Shown here: in pieces, positions 24,136 to 32,904 of the stretch
Layout: every line of letters begins with the position of its first letter
Position numbering within the stretch: the first letter of the stretch is position 1
Assembly (NCBI RefSeq): GCF_019375475.1
Contig: NZ_JAHXGQ010000003.1
Location: 434,001 to 498,000 of the forward strand
Reading direction: 5' to 3'
Length of the DNA stretch: 64,000 bases
DNA from: Saccharothrix obliqua
GTDB lineage: Bacteria; Actinomycetota; Actinomycetes; Mycobacteriales; Pseudonocardiaceae
The notes under the pieces: model-generated
The model's input: only the letters and a program-made list of their open reading frames with translations
The model's database searches: none
Told to the model about the DNA's origin: nothing
Translations under genes and position numbers: made by a program

Positions 24136-25275
24136 ATGACGTCCACAAGGGAGCGGACCGCCGCACCGAGCCGATTGGACACGCTCACCGGCATGCGATT
24201 CCTTGCCGCATTGGCTGTCGTCCTGTGCCACCTGTGGGTTGAGGTGGCGCTGGACGGCTCCGGTCATGTCCCGGCTCCCGCCTACTTCGGTGGGTGGGTC
24301 GGTGTCGGCTTCTTCTTCGTGCTCAGCGGTTTCGTGCTGGCCTGGTCGGCGCGCCCGCACGACACCGTGATTGGCTTCTGGCGGCGCAGGCTGGTCAAGA
24401 TCTACCCGAATCACCTGGTCACCTGGGCCGCAGCTCTGATTCTCGCGCTTGTTGTCGGTCAACGGGCGACCGTAGAACGGACCGTGCCCAGTCTGTTCCT
24501 CCTGCACGGGTTCTGGCCAGATCTCGACGTGGTCACCTCGATCAACGTGCCGAGTTGGTCGTTGAGCTGCGAGTTGGCCTTCTATCTCGCGTTCCCGCTG
24601 CTGCACCGGGCTGTCGCTCGGATCCGGGGGCGTTGGCTCGGCTGGTTCGTCGGGGCGATCGCGGTCGCCGTGGTCGGTGCGGCAGTGTTCGCCCAAACAC
24701 TGCTCGGCTTGGGTACGTCCATGGCCGATCTGTCGATGACCGAGGCACAGAACTGGTTCACCTACGCGTTCCCACCGGTGCGCACCCTGGACTTCCTCCT
24801 TGGCATCGTCCTTGCCCGGATGGTTCGTGAGGAAAGGTTGCCCCGGTTGCCCCTCCCTGCGGCCGTGGGTGGCTTGGCAGTAGGCGTTGTAGCGCAGTCG
24901 GCGTTGTTCCCGACGGTCTTCGCCATGGTCGCCCCGATGGTGTTGCCCGTGGCCGCGGTGATCGTTGCGGGCGCCTGGGCGGACGTAAACGACGTGCGGT
25001 CGCCGCTGAGCAGGCCCCTGGCTGTCAAGCTCGGCGAGGTGTCGTTCGCACTGTACCTGGTGCACTTTCCAGTGTTCCACTTCGGACACGTCCTGCTCGG
25101 CCAAGGCGGGATGGCCTGGCCGGTGCGAGGCATCGTGGTCGGCACCGCGATGTTCGTGGCGTCGTTGGGCCTGGCCTGGCTGCTGCACCACTACGTTGAG
25201 CAACCCGCCATGCGCAGGTGGGGTCGCTCGACGTCGGCCTCAAGGCGGCGGTCGGCTCCAGTCGACGAAGGCTGA
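24136..25275 (+). CDS. Integral membrane acyltransferase, acyltransferase-3 (OafA/YrhL) family
   Basis: 379 residues with about ten hydrophobic segments. The family start is clear: RLDTLTGMRFLAAL followed by the His-containing VVLCHLW segment (the His is the proposed acyl acceptor) and the GFFFVLSGFVLAW loop, then FWRRRLVKIYP. The start chosen is ATG 24136 behind AGGAG (24127-24131); an upstream ATG at 24076 in frame lacks a good ribosome site and adds a non-family extension. It lies 80 bases after the LLM oxidoreductase and converges with the tetronate operon. Such enzymes move acetyl or longer acyl groups onto hydroxyls of sugars, macrolides or envelope glycans. Tail acylation of the polyketide is possible but unproven; the acetylation needed for tetronate methylene formation is assigned to the E2-type enzyme at 26408. 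Confidence 0.88.
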   Translation: MTSTRERTAAPSRLDTLTGMRFLAALAVVLCHLWVEVALDGSGHVPAPAYFGGWVGVGFFFVLSGFVLAWSARPHDTVIGFWRRRLVKIYPNHLVTWAAALILALVVGQRATVERTVPSLFLLHGFWPDLDVVTSINVPSWSLSCELAFYLAFPLLHRAVARIRGRWLGWFVGAIAVAVVGAAVFAQTLLGLGTSMADLSMTEAQNWFTYAFPPVRTLDFLLGIVLARMVREERLPRLPLPAAVGGLAVGVVAQSALFPTVFAMVAPMVLPVAAVIVAGAWADVNDVRSPLSRPLAVKLGEVSFALYLVHFPVFHFGHVLLGQGGMAWPVRGIVVGTAMFVASLGLAWLLHHYVEQPAMRRWGRSTSASRRRSAPVDEG

Positions 25276-25279
25276 AGCG

Positions 25280-25315
25280 ACCGGTGGCCGCGGCCCAAGG
25301 GCCGGGGCCACCGGT
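25280..25315. terminator. Bidirectional hairpin terminator between convergent genes
   Basis: Two 17-base arms, beginning ACCGGTGGCC and ending GGCCACCGGT, pair with one mismatch around an AA loop. The hairpin fills the 50-base gap between the acyltransferase stop (25275) and the hydrolase stop (25326 on the other strand). There is no U-tract, as is usual in high-GC actinomycetes. Confidence 0.8.
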
Positions 25316-25325
25316 GGCTGAGTGG

Positions 25326-26411
25326 TCAGGTGCGCGAGAACACCCGCTTGACACGCGAGGCGGCGAGGGCGCGGGCCAAGCGGAGCCGGTCAACGGTGAA
25401 GGCGCGGCGCATACGCAGCACGGACAGCAGTGACCACAACCGCGTCTCAGTGGCATGCCCGGGTGAGCCGTGCACGTCGTCGTGCCAGAGCAGTCGGGAG
25501 CGGCGAACCTGACGGGCAACCAGGCGGGGATCGGCACCTGGGATGACCTCATCGCGGGTGCTGGCGACGTAGGCGACCGGCACGCGTACGGCGGCCAATT
25601 CGTCGTCGTCCAAGGCCCACCCGCCCAAATCCGACCACGGTCGGCCGGTCAGGTGGGCCAGCGTGGTACGGGTGATCGCGGGCAGCTCTGCGTGCCAGTC
25701 CGCATCCGTGAAGAAATGTCGAACCGGGGCACCCACTGTGACGATCCCGCGCAGACGCGGCTCGGATGAGGCGGCGCTCAGCGCCAAGTGGCCGCCGAAG
25801 CTCAACGCGACCAGGTAGGTCTCGGTGACGTCCACGCGGTCGGCGAGCTGGTCGAGCAACGAGGTGAACAGAGCCGGCGCCGTCTCGTCGTAGGGCAGGG
25901 TGTTCTCGCCGACGCCAGGAAGCTCGGTCACCACACCGGCGAAGCCGAGCCGGTCCAGTTCGACGAGGATCGGTGCCCACTGCTCCTTGACACTGACGAT
26001 CCCGCCGAGCAGCACCACCAGTGGACGGCGGTCCGCTGCGGACAGCCCGCTCGCCCACGCCCCGAGGCTGCCGCGGGACAGGTGCAGGTCCAGCCGTTCG
26101 ACCAGCGGAACGGTCCGCCGCCACGCGTCGAACACCTCCACGGTTCGTTGTTGTGCACGCTGCCGCGCCGGCCCGTCGACGAAAGGGAATCGGGCCATGG
26201 TGAACAGCCCGCTCGCCTGGAGCAGATCACCCGCCTCCGCGGCGGCATCGGCGGCGGCCGACCACCGGACCGCCCACGACCCGGGATGCCCATCCGTGTC
26301 GGAAGTGATCGAGTCCAGCAGGGGTTGATAGGCGGCGGAGGGTATCCGCTGCGCCTCGGCGTGGGCGCGGGCGAACCGCTTGAGCTCGTCCAAGGGGATC
26401 CTCGCGCTCAC
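25326..26411 (-). CDS. Alpha/beta hydrolase, tetronate acetate-elimination enzyme (AbyA5/Agg5-like)
   Basis: 361 residues. An N-terminal helical extension (~1-125) precedes an alpha/beta-hydrolase core: strand PLVVLLGG with the oxyanion region (~130), nucleophile motif VALSFGGH (~200-207; the usual first Gly of GxSxG is Ala), acid in STRDEVIP (~290) and His in DVHGSPGH (~315). It is the last gene of the minus-strand tetronate operon; its GTG start overlaps the upstream stop as GTGA. In agglomerin and abyssomicin pathways the homologue removes acetic acid from the O-acetylated tetronate to give the exocyclic methylene. The assignment rests on operon position and fold; the sequence alone would only say hydrolase. 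Confidence 0.85.
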   Translation of the reverse strand: MSARIPLDELKRFARAHAEAQRIPSAAYQPLLDSITSDTDGHPGSWAVRWSAAADAAAEAGDLLQASGLFTMARFPFVDGPARQRAQQRTVEVFDAWRRTVPLVERLDLHLSRGSLGAWASGLSAADRRPLVVLLGGIVSVKEQWAPILVELDRLGFAGVVTELPGVGENTLPYDETAPALFTSLLDQLADRVDVTETYLVALSFGGHLALSAASSEPRLRGIVTVGAPVRHFFTDADWHAELPAITRTTLAHLTGRPWSDLGGWALDDDELAAVRVPVAYVASTRDEVIPGADPRLVARQVRRSRLLWHDDVHGSPGHATETRLWSLLSVLRMRRAFTVDRLRLARALAASRVKRVFSRT

Positions 26412-27178
26412 CGCGTTGTCCGCTCGTCAGTCCCGAACGCCTCCAAGCCCTGTTTGACCTCGGTCAGCACGTCGGCAGCCTCGGCCCCGTCGATCACCCG
26501 GTGGTCGAACGCCAGGCTGAGCCGCACCACCGGCGCGGCCGTGATGCGGCCGTCCACCACGACCGGGCGCTGTCGCACGCGCCCGAGACCGAAAGTCACC
26601 GTGGTGCCACCGACCGAGTGGAAACCGTCGACGTCTCGGTGTCCGAGCGAGGTGACCGCGAAGGTGCCGGTGATCAGTGGTCGCAGCGCCAACGAGCGGG
26701 CCGTGTGGCGGAACCGCAGCCTGCCGCGCAGCGGGGAAGCGGCGTGCAGCGCGCGCACCCCGGCGAAGGCCGGTGATCGCGCCGGGTCGCCCTGCCGGGC
26801 GTGGTCCAGCCCGGCCTGGGCCTCGGAGAGGTCGGTCGAGTGCACGTCATGCAGCACCACGGCCAACACGACCCGATTGCCGTTCAGCTCGCTGTCCAGC
26901 GTCACCTTGGCATGGGCGAATGAGTACCGCGCCACCCTGAGGCGCAGCCGCCCGGTGACGGCGGCGTTGGCATCGGGGTGGCGGACGAGCACCCGGCCCG
27001 CGGTGTGCGCGAGGTAGGTGACCAGGGAAATCTTGGTCTCCCTGGTGGCGGCCTGGTGAGCGAGCACCGCGGACATACCCACCTCGGTGTCGAGGAAGAC
27101 GGGAGAGAAGGACCGGATCTGCTCCAGGAAGTACAGCGTGTGCCTGCGTTCTCGGGCCATCGGCTGCCCGACTGCCAT
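26408..27178 (-). CDS. 2-oxoacid dehydrogenase E2-type acyltransferase, tetronate O-acetyltransferase (AbyA4/Agg4-like)
   Basis: 256 residues consisting only of the E2 catalytic domain: no lipoyl or E1/E3-binding domain. The hallmark DHRVIDG (HxxxDG, ~225) is intact near the C-terminus, and the middle carries GTFAVTSLGHRDVDGF, matching the family FTITNLG region. ATG 27178 follows AAGGAG at good spacing; the stop overlaps the next gene as GTGA. Free-standing E2 domains next to FkbH-like and KASIII genes are diagnostic of tetronate clusters, where they acetylate the primary hydroxyl of the hydroxymethyl tetronate before elimination. A role in central 2-oxoacid metabolism is unlikely, given the missing lipoyl domain and the context. 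Confidence 0.9.
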   Translation of the reverse strand: MAVGQPMARERRHTLYFLEQIRSFSPVFLDTEVGMSAVLAHQAATRETKISLVTYLAHTAGRVLVRHPDANAAVTGRLRLRVARYSFAHAKVTLDSELNGNRVVLAVVLHDVHSTDLSEAQAGLDHARQGDPARSPAFAGVRALHAASPLRGRLRFRHTARSLALRPLITGTFAVTSLGHRDVDGFHSVGGTTVTFGLGRVRQRPVVVDGRITAAPVVRLSLAFDHRVIDGAEAADVLTEVKQGLEAFGTDERTTR

Positions 27179-27196
27179 GACGCGCTCCTTCGAGAT

Positions 27197-27418
27197 TCAG
27201 CGGACGGCGAGGTGGTAGATGCTTGCCAGGGTCGGCGCGGTCAGCACCTCGGGGAGCGACAGCTCCCGACCCGTGCGGCGCTCCAGCAGGGTGCACAGGC
27301 TCAACAGGTGCACCGAGTCCCAGCCCGCGACGTCCCGCAGCTCCAGGTCCACATCGGTGTCGGAGAGGTAGAGCCCCAAATCGTCGCGGAGAATGCGGAG
27401 GAACTCGTCGATGAGCAT
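27197..27418 (-). CDS. Discrete acyl carrier protein for glyceryl loading (AbyA3-like)
   Basis: 73 residues, a stand-alone ACP fold with the phosphopantetheine site GWDSVHLL (~33-40) at the head of helix II. The start is ATG 27418; the upstream FkbH-like stop lies 8 bases away, and the AGGTGA between and over the genes can serve as ribosome site. The partner is the FkbH-like enzyme that loads a D-1,3-bisphosphoglycerate-derived glyceryl unit onto this ACP; the KASIII enzyme then uses the glyceryl thioester as acceptor for the polyketide chain. Confidence 0.93.
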   Translation of the reverse strand: MLIDEFLRILRDDLGLYLSDTDVDLELRDVAGWDSVHLLSLCTLLERRTGRELSLPEVLTAPTLASIYHLAVR

Positions 27419-27426
27419 GGTTCACC

Positions 27427-29304
27427 TCACAGGGTATCGGTGAGCGTGACGTGCGCGGGCGGGGCGATGATGTCCGCCAGATCGTGAAGGAATCGGACGG
27501 ATTCGGACCCCGGGACGCGGGTGAAGCCCGACCGGGAGTAGAAGGTGGCGACTCTGCCGTTCTTGGCTGTCGCCCGGTACTCGCCGGTGACGGCCACCGC
27601 CCCGGATTCCCGCGCGTGCCGCAAGATTGCGCTGATGGCGGCCTGCTCTACACCACGTGAGAACACCCTGCAGCTCAGCAAAAAGTTGTCCAAGTGCAGC
27701 GTATCACCGTCACGGCGGCCGAACACGACCCCGACGATCCCATTGTCTCCGAACCGGTCGGAGCACTCGATGGTCAGGACGAGGCCGTCCGGTGTCGCCG
27801 CCAGCGCGGCAACATCAGCTACCTGCATGCGCTGGCCGGTCATGTTGAACTGGTTGGTGCGCAACGTGATCTGAGAGATCCGGCTCAGCTGGTCGCCGCG
27901 CGCGCGGCCAACCGCGACCCGCACGCCGAGTTCGGCGAGGTAGTCCGCCAGCGATTCGAAGCTGTCCAAGAAGTCTTGGCGCACCAGTTCCGCCCGGTAC
28001 CTTGCCGTGCGCGACCGGTCTTCCGTGGTCAGCTCGCGGGTGTCGAACCACCCGTCCCGCAGCAGTGTCTCCACATGGCGTGCCGGATCGCCGCCCACGT
28101 GTACCACCGCGACTTCGGGGAGTTCGGAGCGGATCAGGGCGCACTCGTAAGGGCTGTCGTCCACGAAGACGAAGCCGTCCAGCCCCAGGTTCAGATCGGC
28201 CGCCAGGTCGCGCAGGTTGTCGTGCTTGGGATGCCAGTTGGTCACCAGCCGCACCAGGTCGTCCTCGCGCAGCGTCGCGTCGGGCCTGGCCAGCGCCGCC
28301 CGCGCCGGACCCGGGTCGTTCTTGCTCACCGCGGCGATCAGGACACCCTGCGCGGCGAGTTGGCGTACGGTTTGCTGATACGCGCGGAACGCCTCGCCGA
28401 CCGGCGTGTGCGCCATCTCGACGGCCTCGGGTCCGTCGTCGCCGACCACCCCACCCCAGAGCGTGTTGTCGAGGTCGGTGACCAGTACCTTCCGGGTGCG
28501 GCCGACGACGGAGCGGGCTAAGTGCCCGACCTCGTGGGCATAGGCGGCTTGGAGCGCAGGGGACAGGTGCACACCTGCGTATACGTCCATTCTCGGCTCG
28601 ACGGCGGGCACCCCTTCGGCCAGCAGTGGGTCGCTGTCGAGCACGACCACGCCCGGTCGGTCCACACCGAACCGCAGTAACGCGGCGTTGGCTTCGCGCC
28701 ACACCGCCCCCAACTCGGCGCGCGAACGGTGATCGACGAGTGCTGCGGTCCGTGACCTGGGGAGGGGCACGGTGTTGAGGACGAGAGTGCTCGAGGACCG
28801 CTTGGTGAATGAGTCCACCAGTCCGGACAGCAGACGGAGCTTTCGCTCCCATACCCGCTGCACGTCCTGCGGCGTCCAGGGCACGGCCACTTCGTCGAAG
28901 ACCACCGCGGGGTCGAGCAGGCACAGCACCAAGTGGTGCCCGCCGGCGTACAACTCGCTGCTGGGATCGGACAGGTCGAACACGTAGCCGTCGAACCCGC
29001 CGACCATTACTCGCGCCACGATCCCGTGCCGGGCGAACTGGCCGGTCAATGCCGGCACCGTGGCAGCGAGCGTGCCGTGCCCGGTCACCGCGACCGACAC
29101 CGATGGTGTGTCCGGGTGGACGGCGAGCACGGCTACCGGGTCGACTCCAGCCAGCAGCCTGCCTGCTGTCATCACGTCGTCGCCGCTCAGGCCGTCGAGC
29201 AAGCCGGCTACCTCGGGGTACCGCTCTACTACAGCACCCTTTTGGTGCAGTTCGCGCAGTCGGGCCAACGGGTCCGCATGTGTCTTCGCGGTCGACGGCG
29301 ACAT
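27427..29304 (-). CDS. FkbH-like glyceryl-ACP synthase (HAD-IIIC plus GNAT-like domain; AbyA2-like)
   Basis: 625 residues from ATG 29304. That start is preferred over an upstream one at 29340 because GGAGGG sits just before it and it abuts the KASIII stop as TGATG. The N-terminal ~260 residues form the FkbH-specific region. The HAD domain carries VTDLDNTLW (~273), VSKND (~325) and FVDDSPYE (~385). The C-terminal ~150 residues are GNAT-like (CSDRFGDNGIVG, then TAKNGRVATFYSRSGF). FkbH-like enzymes dephosphorylate a glycerate phosphate donor and transfer the glyceryl unit to a carrier protein. Together with KASIII, ACP, E2 and hydrolase this defines a tetronate rather than a methoxymalonyl pathway; the dehydrogenases for methoxymalonyl-ACP are absent. 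Confidence 0.94.
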   Translation of the reverse strand: MSPSTAKTHADPLARLRELHQKGAVVERYPEVAGLLDGLSGDDVMTAGRLLAGVDPVAVLAVHPDTPSVSVAVTGHGTLAATVPALTGQFARHGIVARVMVGGFDGYVFDLSDPSSELYAGGHHLVLCLLDPAVVFDEVAVPWTPQDVQRVWERKLRLLSGLVDSFTKRSSSTLVLNTVPLPRSRTAALVDHRSRAELGAVWREANAALLRFGVDRPGVVVLDSDPLLAEGVPAVEPRMDVYAGVHLSPALQAAYAHEVGHLARSVVGRTRKVLVTDLDNTLWGGVVGDDGPEAVEMAHTPVGEAFRAYQQTVRQLAAQGVLIAAVSKNDPGPARAALARPDATLREDDLVRLVTNWHPKHDNLRDLAADLNLGLDGFVFVDDSPYECALIRSELPEVAVVHVGGDPARHVETLLRDGWFDTRELTTEDRSRTARYRAELVRQDFLDSFESLADYLAELGVRVAVGRARGDQLSRISQITLRTNQFNMTGQRMQVADVAALAATPDGLVLTIECSDRFGDNGIVGVVFGRRDGDTLHLDNFLLSCRVFSRGVEQAAISAILRHARESGAVAVTGEYRATAKNGRVATFYSRSGFTRVPGSESVRFLHDLADIIAPPAHVTLTDTL

Positions 29305-30335
29305 CAGATGCCCTCCAACGCGAACCCGGACCTGATCCACTTGCTGGACTCGATCGCCACACCCACCGCGCGTTCGCCCCGAACCATCTTGTCGAAGGCC
29401 CGCTCGAGCTGGAAGAAGACCAACGCATTGCCGTTGTTCCCGGTCTCGGCCACGCAGCTGACCTCGGTGGCCGACGGGAGGCCCAGCAGTGCCATGACCT
29501 TCTCGGTCATTCGCCCGGACAGCTGCGGCGGCAGCAGGTAGTCGATGTCCTCACCGTTCCAGGACAACGAGGACAGGATTTCCCCGAGTACCTCCCGGGC
29601 CATCGTGGGCACGCGCTCTTCGATTGCCTTGTAGTCCTCGGTCGCGGGCGGCCGGTTGCTGTGCCGGTCGTTGGGGCCGAACCACTCCAGCGTGGCGCCG
29701 GGCGCGCTGCCCAAGCCGACGAGCCGGGTCGCGGTGGTGCGCAGAATCGCGCTGCCCGGGACCGGGTCCGTGCTCAGCACCGCCGCTCCTGCACCGTCAC
29801 CGAAGAGGACGAAGTTGACCAACTGTGCGGGCGGCAACTTTCTGAGGTCCTGGGAGGTGTCGTAGAAGCGGGCAACGACGTCGCCGCCGAGTACCAAAGC
29901 GGTACGGAACCGGTCGCCGTCCAGCAACCTGCGGGCAACGTCGAGCGCCTGTACCGCGCCGGAGCAACCGGATTGCAGTTGGTAAGAGGCGACCTGGTCG
30001 ATGCCCAGCCGGTCGGCGACAACGTTCGCCGTGGTAGGCATCAACCGGTCCGGAGTCGACGTTCCCATCACGACCAGGTCGATGTCGCCGGCCTTGACCC
30101 CGGCGTCGACGAGCGCGATCCGTCCGGCCCGCTCGCCGAGGTCGGCCAGCTCCGCCTTGGGCACACCGCTGTCCAGATCGATCGACAAGTGTCGCGAGGT
30201 GGTGCCGATGAAGGTATCGACCCACTGCTCCCACAGTGGGTCCATGCCAAACCGGCGTGCCAGGTCGGCGTTGGTAACGGGCGGCCCAGGCAACGCCGTT
30301 CCCACGGAGAGCAGATGGACGTCCGGTCCGCTCAC
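29304..30335 (-). CDS. KASIII (FabH)-like tetronate-forming/offloading enzyme (AbyA1-like)
   Basis: 343 residues, thiolase-fold KASIII. The nucleophile Cys is in QLQSGCSGAVQ (~118), VNFVLFGDGAGAAVL (~175) is the central family motif, and the Asn region reads ETGNNGNAL (~295). The usual His segment (PHQAN-like) reads LLPPQLSG, so His is replaced by Pro. The GTG start overlaps the SARP stop as GTGA. In RK-682 and abyssomicin pathways this family joins the beta-ketoacyl chain from the last PKS module to glyceryl-ACP and closes the tetronate ring, which explains the lack of a TE in the PKS. Ordinary FabH initiation is unlikely here. Confidence 0.92.
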   Translation of the reverse strand: MSGPDVHLLSVGTALPGPPVTNADLARRFGMDPLWEQWVDTFIGTTSRHLSIDLDSGVPKAELADLGERAGRIALVDAGVKAGDIDLVVMGTSTPDRLMPTTANVVADRLGIDQVASYQLQSGCSGAVQALDVARRLLDGDRFRTALVLGGDVVARFYDTSQDLRKLPPAQLVNFVLFGDGAGAAVLSTDPVPGSAILRTTATRLVGLGSAPGATLEWFGPNDRHSNRPPATEDYKAIEERVPTMAREVLGEILSSLSWNGEDIDYLLPPQLSGRMTEKVMALLGLPSATEVSCVAETGNNGNALVFFQLERAFDKMVRGERAVGVAIESSKWIRSGFALEGI

Positions 30336-31210
30336 GGTGCCCCCTTGTACATCCTGCCGATCGTCGCGGTCGGGATGCCGCGCTCGCGGACATCGTCGAC
30401 GGGACGTCTAAATCCCGTCTTGGCCGCGGTCGGGGGGAGTGTGTGTAGTCGCGCCCGCTGGCTGGGTGCGCGCTCCGCGATGATGATCGCCCGGTGCAGG
30501 TCACGCAGTTCGCCACAGGGGTCGAGACCGAGTTCTTCGTTGAGCGCGTTCCGCGCGACCTGGTAGACCTCCAGCGCTTCCGCCCTTCGGTGGCTGTGGA
30601 ATAGCGCGAACATCAGTTGTTGGTAGAAGGTCTCGTCCAAGGGGCGCTCGATCACCAGGTCGAACAGCAGCGGAATCGACTCCTGATAGCGGCCGAGTCG
30701 GAAACGCGAGGTCACGAGCATTTGAGCGCACTCCAAGCGCAGCTCGTCGAGCCAGTTCGCCAGCGCGCTCACGACGGGCCCGTCGCGCAGGTCGCGGAAC
30801 GCAGGCCCGCGCCACAACCCGAGTGCGTTCCGCAGTCGCTCAGCGGCCTGCTCGTGCTCGCCGAGCCGGTGCAACTCCCGGCCGCGCTCGGTGAGCCGGC
30901 GGAACTCCTCGTAGTCCAGGGAGGTCCCTTCCTCGGTCAGCAGATAGCCGGGTTCCTTCGTGAGGATGGCCGGGCCGTTACCGGTCGGCTTGGAGAGGAA
31001 CTTGCGCAACTGGGAGATGTGGACGTAGATACTGGCGGTGGCACGCCGGGTCGGGCGGCTTCCCCAGACCTCGGTGATCAACTCTTCCATCGACACGACC
31101 CGGCCGGGGCGCGACAGCAAGGCGGCGAGCACGATGCCCTGCTGTCGCGCACTGATCCCGTGGCGTCCGCCTTGAACTACCTCCAGGTCGCCGAGCACGT
31201 TGAACTGCAT
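30332..31210 (-). CDS. SARP-family transcriptional activator (OmpR-type winged helix plus BTAD)
   Basis: 292 residues. N-terminal OmpR-like DNA-binding domain (~1-95; HISQLRKFL recognition-helix region, GYLL wing), then a bacterial transcriptional activation domain (~100-245; RALWRGP-type segment LGLWRGPAF, and ALEVYQVARNALNEELG). No ATPase or TPR region, so it is a small pathway-specific SARP. ATG 31210 follows AAGGGG. It is the first gene of the tetronate operon and overlaps the KASIII gene as GTGA, so it probably drives its own operon and likely the PKS genes. SARPs usually bind heptameric direct repeats near the -35 region; I could not settle on such repeats here. Confidence 0.93.
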   Translation of the reverse strand: MQFNVLGDLEVVQGGRHGISARQQGIVLAALLSRPGRVVSMEELITEVWGSRPTRRATASIYVHISQLRKFLSKPTGNGPAILTKEPGYLLTEEGTSLDYEEFRRLTERGRELHRLGEHEQAAERLRNALGLWRGPAFRDLRDGPVVSALANWLDELRLECAQMLVTSRFRLGRYQESIPLLFDLVIERPLDETFYQQLMFALFHSHRRAEALEVYQVARNALNEELGLDPCGELRDLHRAIIIAERAPSQRARLHTLPPTAAKTGFRRPVDDVRERGIPTATIGRMYKGAP

Positions 31211-31366
31211 TCACGAACCCCTTACCCATTCGGCCAACTGGGCAGACACTTCATCGGGTCTGCTTGTGGTCGACAGTGTGCCGGGGCGTCGGGTGGGGTC
31301 ACATCAGAAGAACCTCTTACCCTGATCGGGTTGTATTCCCGCCCGATTGGGCTGGTGCGCAGCTGC

Positions 31367-32806
31367 TCAGACGGTTCCGTCTCCGGTTTCCGGTGCGACT
31401 GCGGGCCTGGGTGTCCGCAGTAGGAAGATCGCGATGACCAGTGCGGCACCGATGAACACAGCGGCGCCGCCGAACGCCCATGCGACCCCCGTGACGAGGG
31501 GGTCTGCGCTCGGCGGCGCTGACCTGCCGGCAGCGCCGAAGATGGTCACGAGGATCGCCAGGCCCAGTGAACCGCCGACGGTCAGCATGGCTTGGAGCAC
31601 ACCCGAAGCCGCACCGGCCTCCGCCGCGGGTGTCGCGGACATGATGATCAGGTTGTGCGCCACCATGCTGAACCCGGCGCCGGCCCCGAACAGGATCAGT
31701 GGGCCGAGCACCGACCCGGCGTACCCGTTGTCCGTGGAAAGCGTGCTGAGCCAGACCGCTGCGACGAGGATGGCGGAGATACCCGCGATCGCGACCAGTC
31801 GGGGGCTGGTCTTGGCCAGCAACCGGGGCACCACCTGAGAACCCGCGAACACCGCCGCGGCCATCGGCAGGAAGGCGAGTCCGGTGGTCAGCGGATCCAT
31901 CCCCAGTGACTCCTGGAGGAACTGGGTGAGGAAGAACCACATGCTGGTGAGGGTGGCGGCGATGAGGAGCAGGTTCGCGTACGCCGCGGAACGGCCGCCG
32001 CCGCGGAACAGGCCGAGCGGCAGGACGGGGTGCGGAGACCTGGCCTCGATGACGATCAGGACGGCGAACAGCGCTAGGCCGCCGGCGAACGCGGCCAGTG
32101 CCACCGTGTCGTCCCATCTGTGCTCGGAGACTCGGATGAGCGCGTAGACCAGCGAGGTCATCGACGTGACGGAGGCGAACGCGCCCAGCAGGTCGAAGGG
32201 GCCGGGATTGGTCTCCGATTCACGGATGAACTTCGGCGTCAGCAGGATGACGAGCAGCCCGATCGGCACGTTGATGAACAGCACCCAGCGCCACGACAGC
32301 AAGGAGGTAAGCAGGCCGCCGAGCACCAGACCCAGCGCCAAGCCGGAACCGGAGATCGTCGAGAACACGGCGAAGGCGCGGTTGCGCTGCGCCTCCTCCC
32401 GGAAGTTGGTCGTCAGCAGGGCGATGCCGGTGGGCGCCGCGAAGGCGGCTCCGACACCCTGCCCGGCCCTGGTCAGCACCAGCACGACGTCGTCGGTCGC
32501 GAGCCCGCCCACCAGGGACGCGGTGGTGAACAGCGCGGTACCGACAAGGAACACCCGGCGGTGTCCGCAGATGTCGCCGAGTCGGCCGCCGAGGAGCAGG
32601 AGGCCACCGAAGGGGAGGAGGAACGCGTTGGTGATCCAGGACAGGCCGGTCTGGCTGAACCCGAGTTCGTCTCTGATCGTCGGCAGTGCCACGTTCATGA
32701 TCGTGGTGTCGAGCTGGAGCATGAACTCGCACGAGACGATCAGCGTCAGCGCGATGCGAAGCCCGCGGCTGGTGAGCGCGCTCCCCGTCGCGGTGATTCC
32801 GGGCAT
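31367..32806 (-). CDS. MFS drug exporter, DHA2 (EmrB/QacA) 14-TM family (AbyD-like)
   Basis: 479 residues, about 14 hydrophobic helices. The DHA2 start is typical: LQLDTTIMNVALPTI in TM1, WITNAFLL in TM2, GGRLGDICGHRRVF (motif A) in the first loop, and GSGLALGLVLGGLL (antiporter motif C) in TM5. Translation begins at ATG 32806, divergent from a TetR gene across a 155-base region that contains a palindrome. The arrangement is that of a self-resistance exporter repressed by its neighbouring TetR regulator; the abyssomicin cluster has the equivalent pair AbyD/AbyC. Confidence 0.93.
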   Translation of the reverse strand: MPGITATGSALTSRGLRIALTLIVSCEFMLQLDTTIMNVALPTIRDELGFSQTGLSWITNAFLLPFGGLLLLGGRLGDICGHRRVFLVGTALFTTASLVGGLATDDVVLVLTRAGQGVGAAFAAPTGIALLTTNFREEAQRNRAFAVFSTISGSGLALGLVLGGLLTSLLSWRWVLFINVPIGLLVILLTPKFIRESETNPGPFDLLGAFASVTSMTSLVYALIRVSEHRWDDTVALAAFAGGLALFAVLIVIEARSPHPVLPLGLFRGGGRSAAYANLLLIAATLTSMWFFLTQFLQESLGMDPLTTGLAFLPMAAAVFAGSQVVPRLLAKTSPRLVAIAGISAILVAAVWLSTLSTDNGYAGSVLGPLILFGAGAGFSMVAHNLIIMSATPAAEAGAASGVLQAMLTVGGSLGLAILVTIFGAAGRSAPPSADPLVTGVAWAFGGAAVFIGAALVIAIFLLRTPRPAVAPETGDGTV

Positions 32807-32904
32807 GCGGAAGCCTCTCTGATGTCCGGTGTTGGACCTCGTGTTGATACCGGTTCGCGGAGGTGCCGACTGTGTCGTCGACTGCGCCTAATATATGGGG
32901 ATGT

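Noticed and set aside
27427..29304. FkbH-like protein as part of a methoxymalonyl-ACP pathway
   Set aside because: The acyl-CoA and 3-hydroxyacyl dehydrogenases and O-methyltransferase of that pathway are absent, while KASIII, E2 acyltransferase and hydrolase point to tetronate formation.
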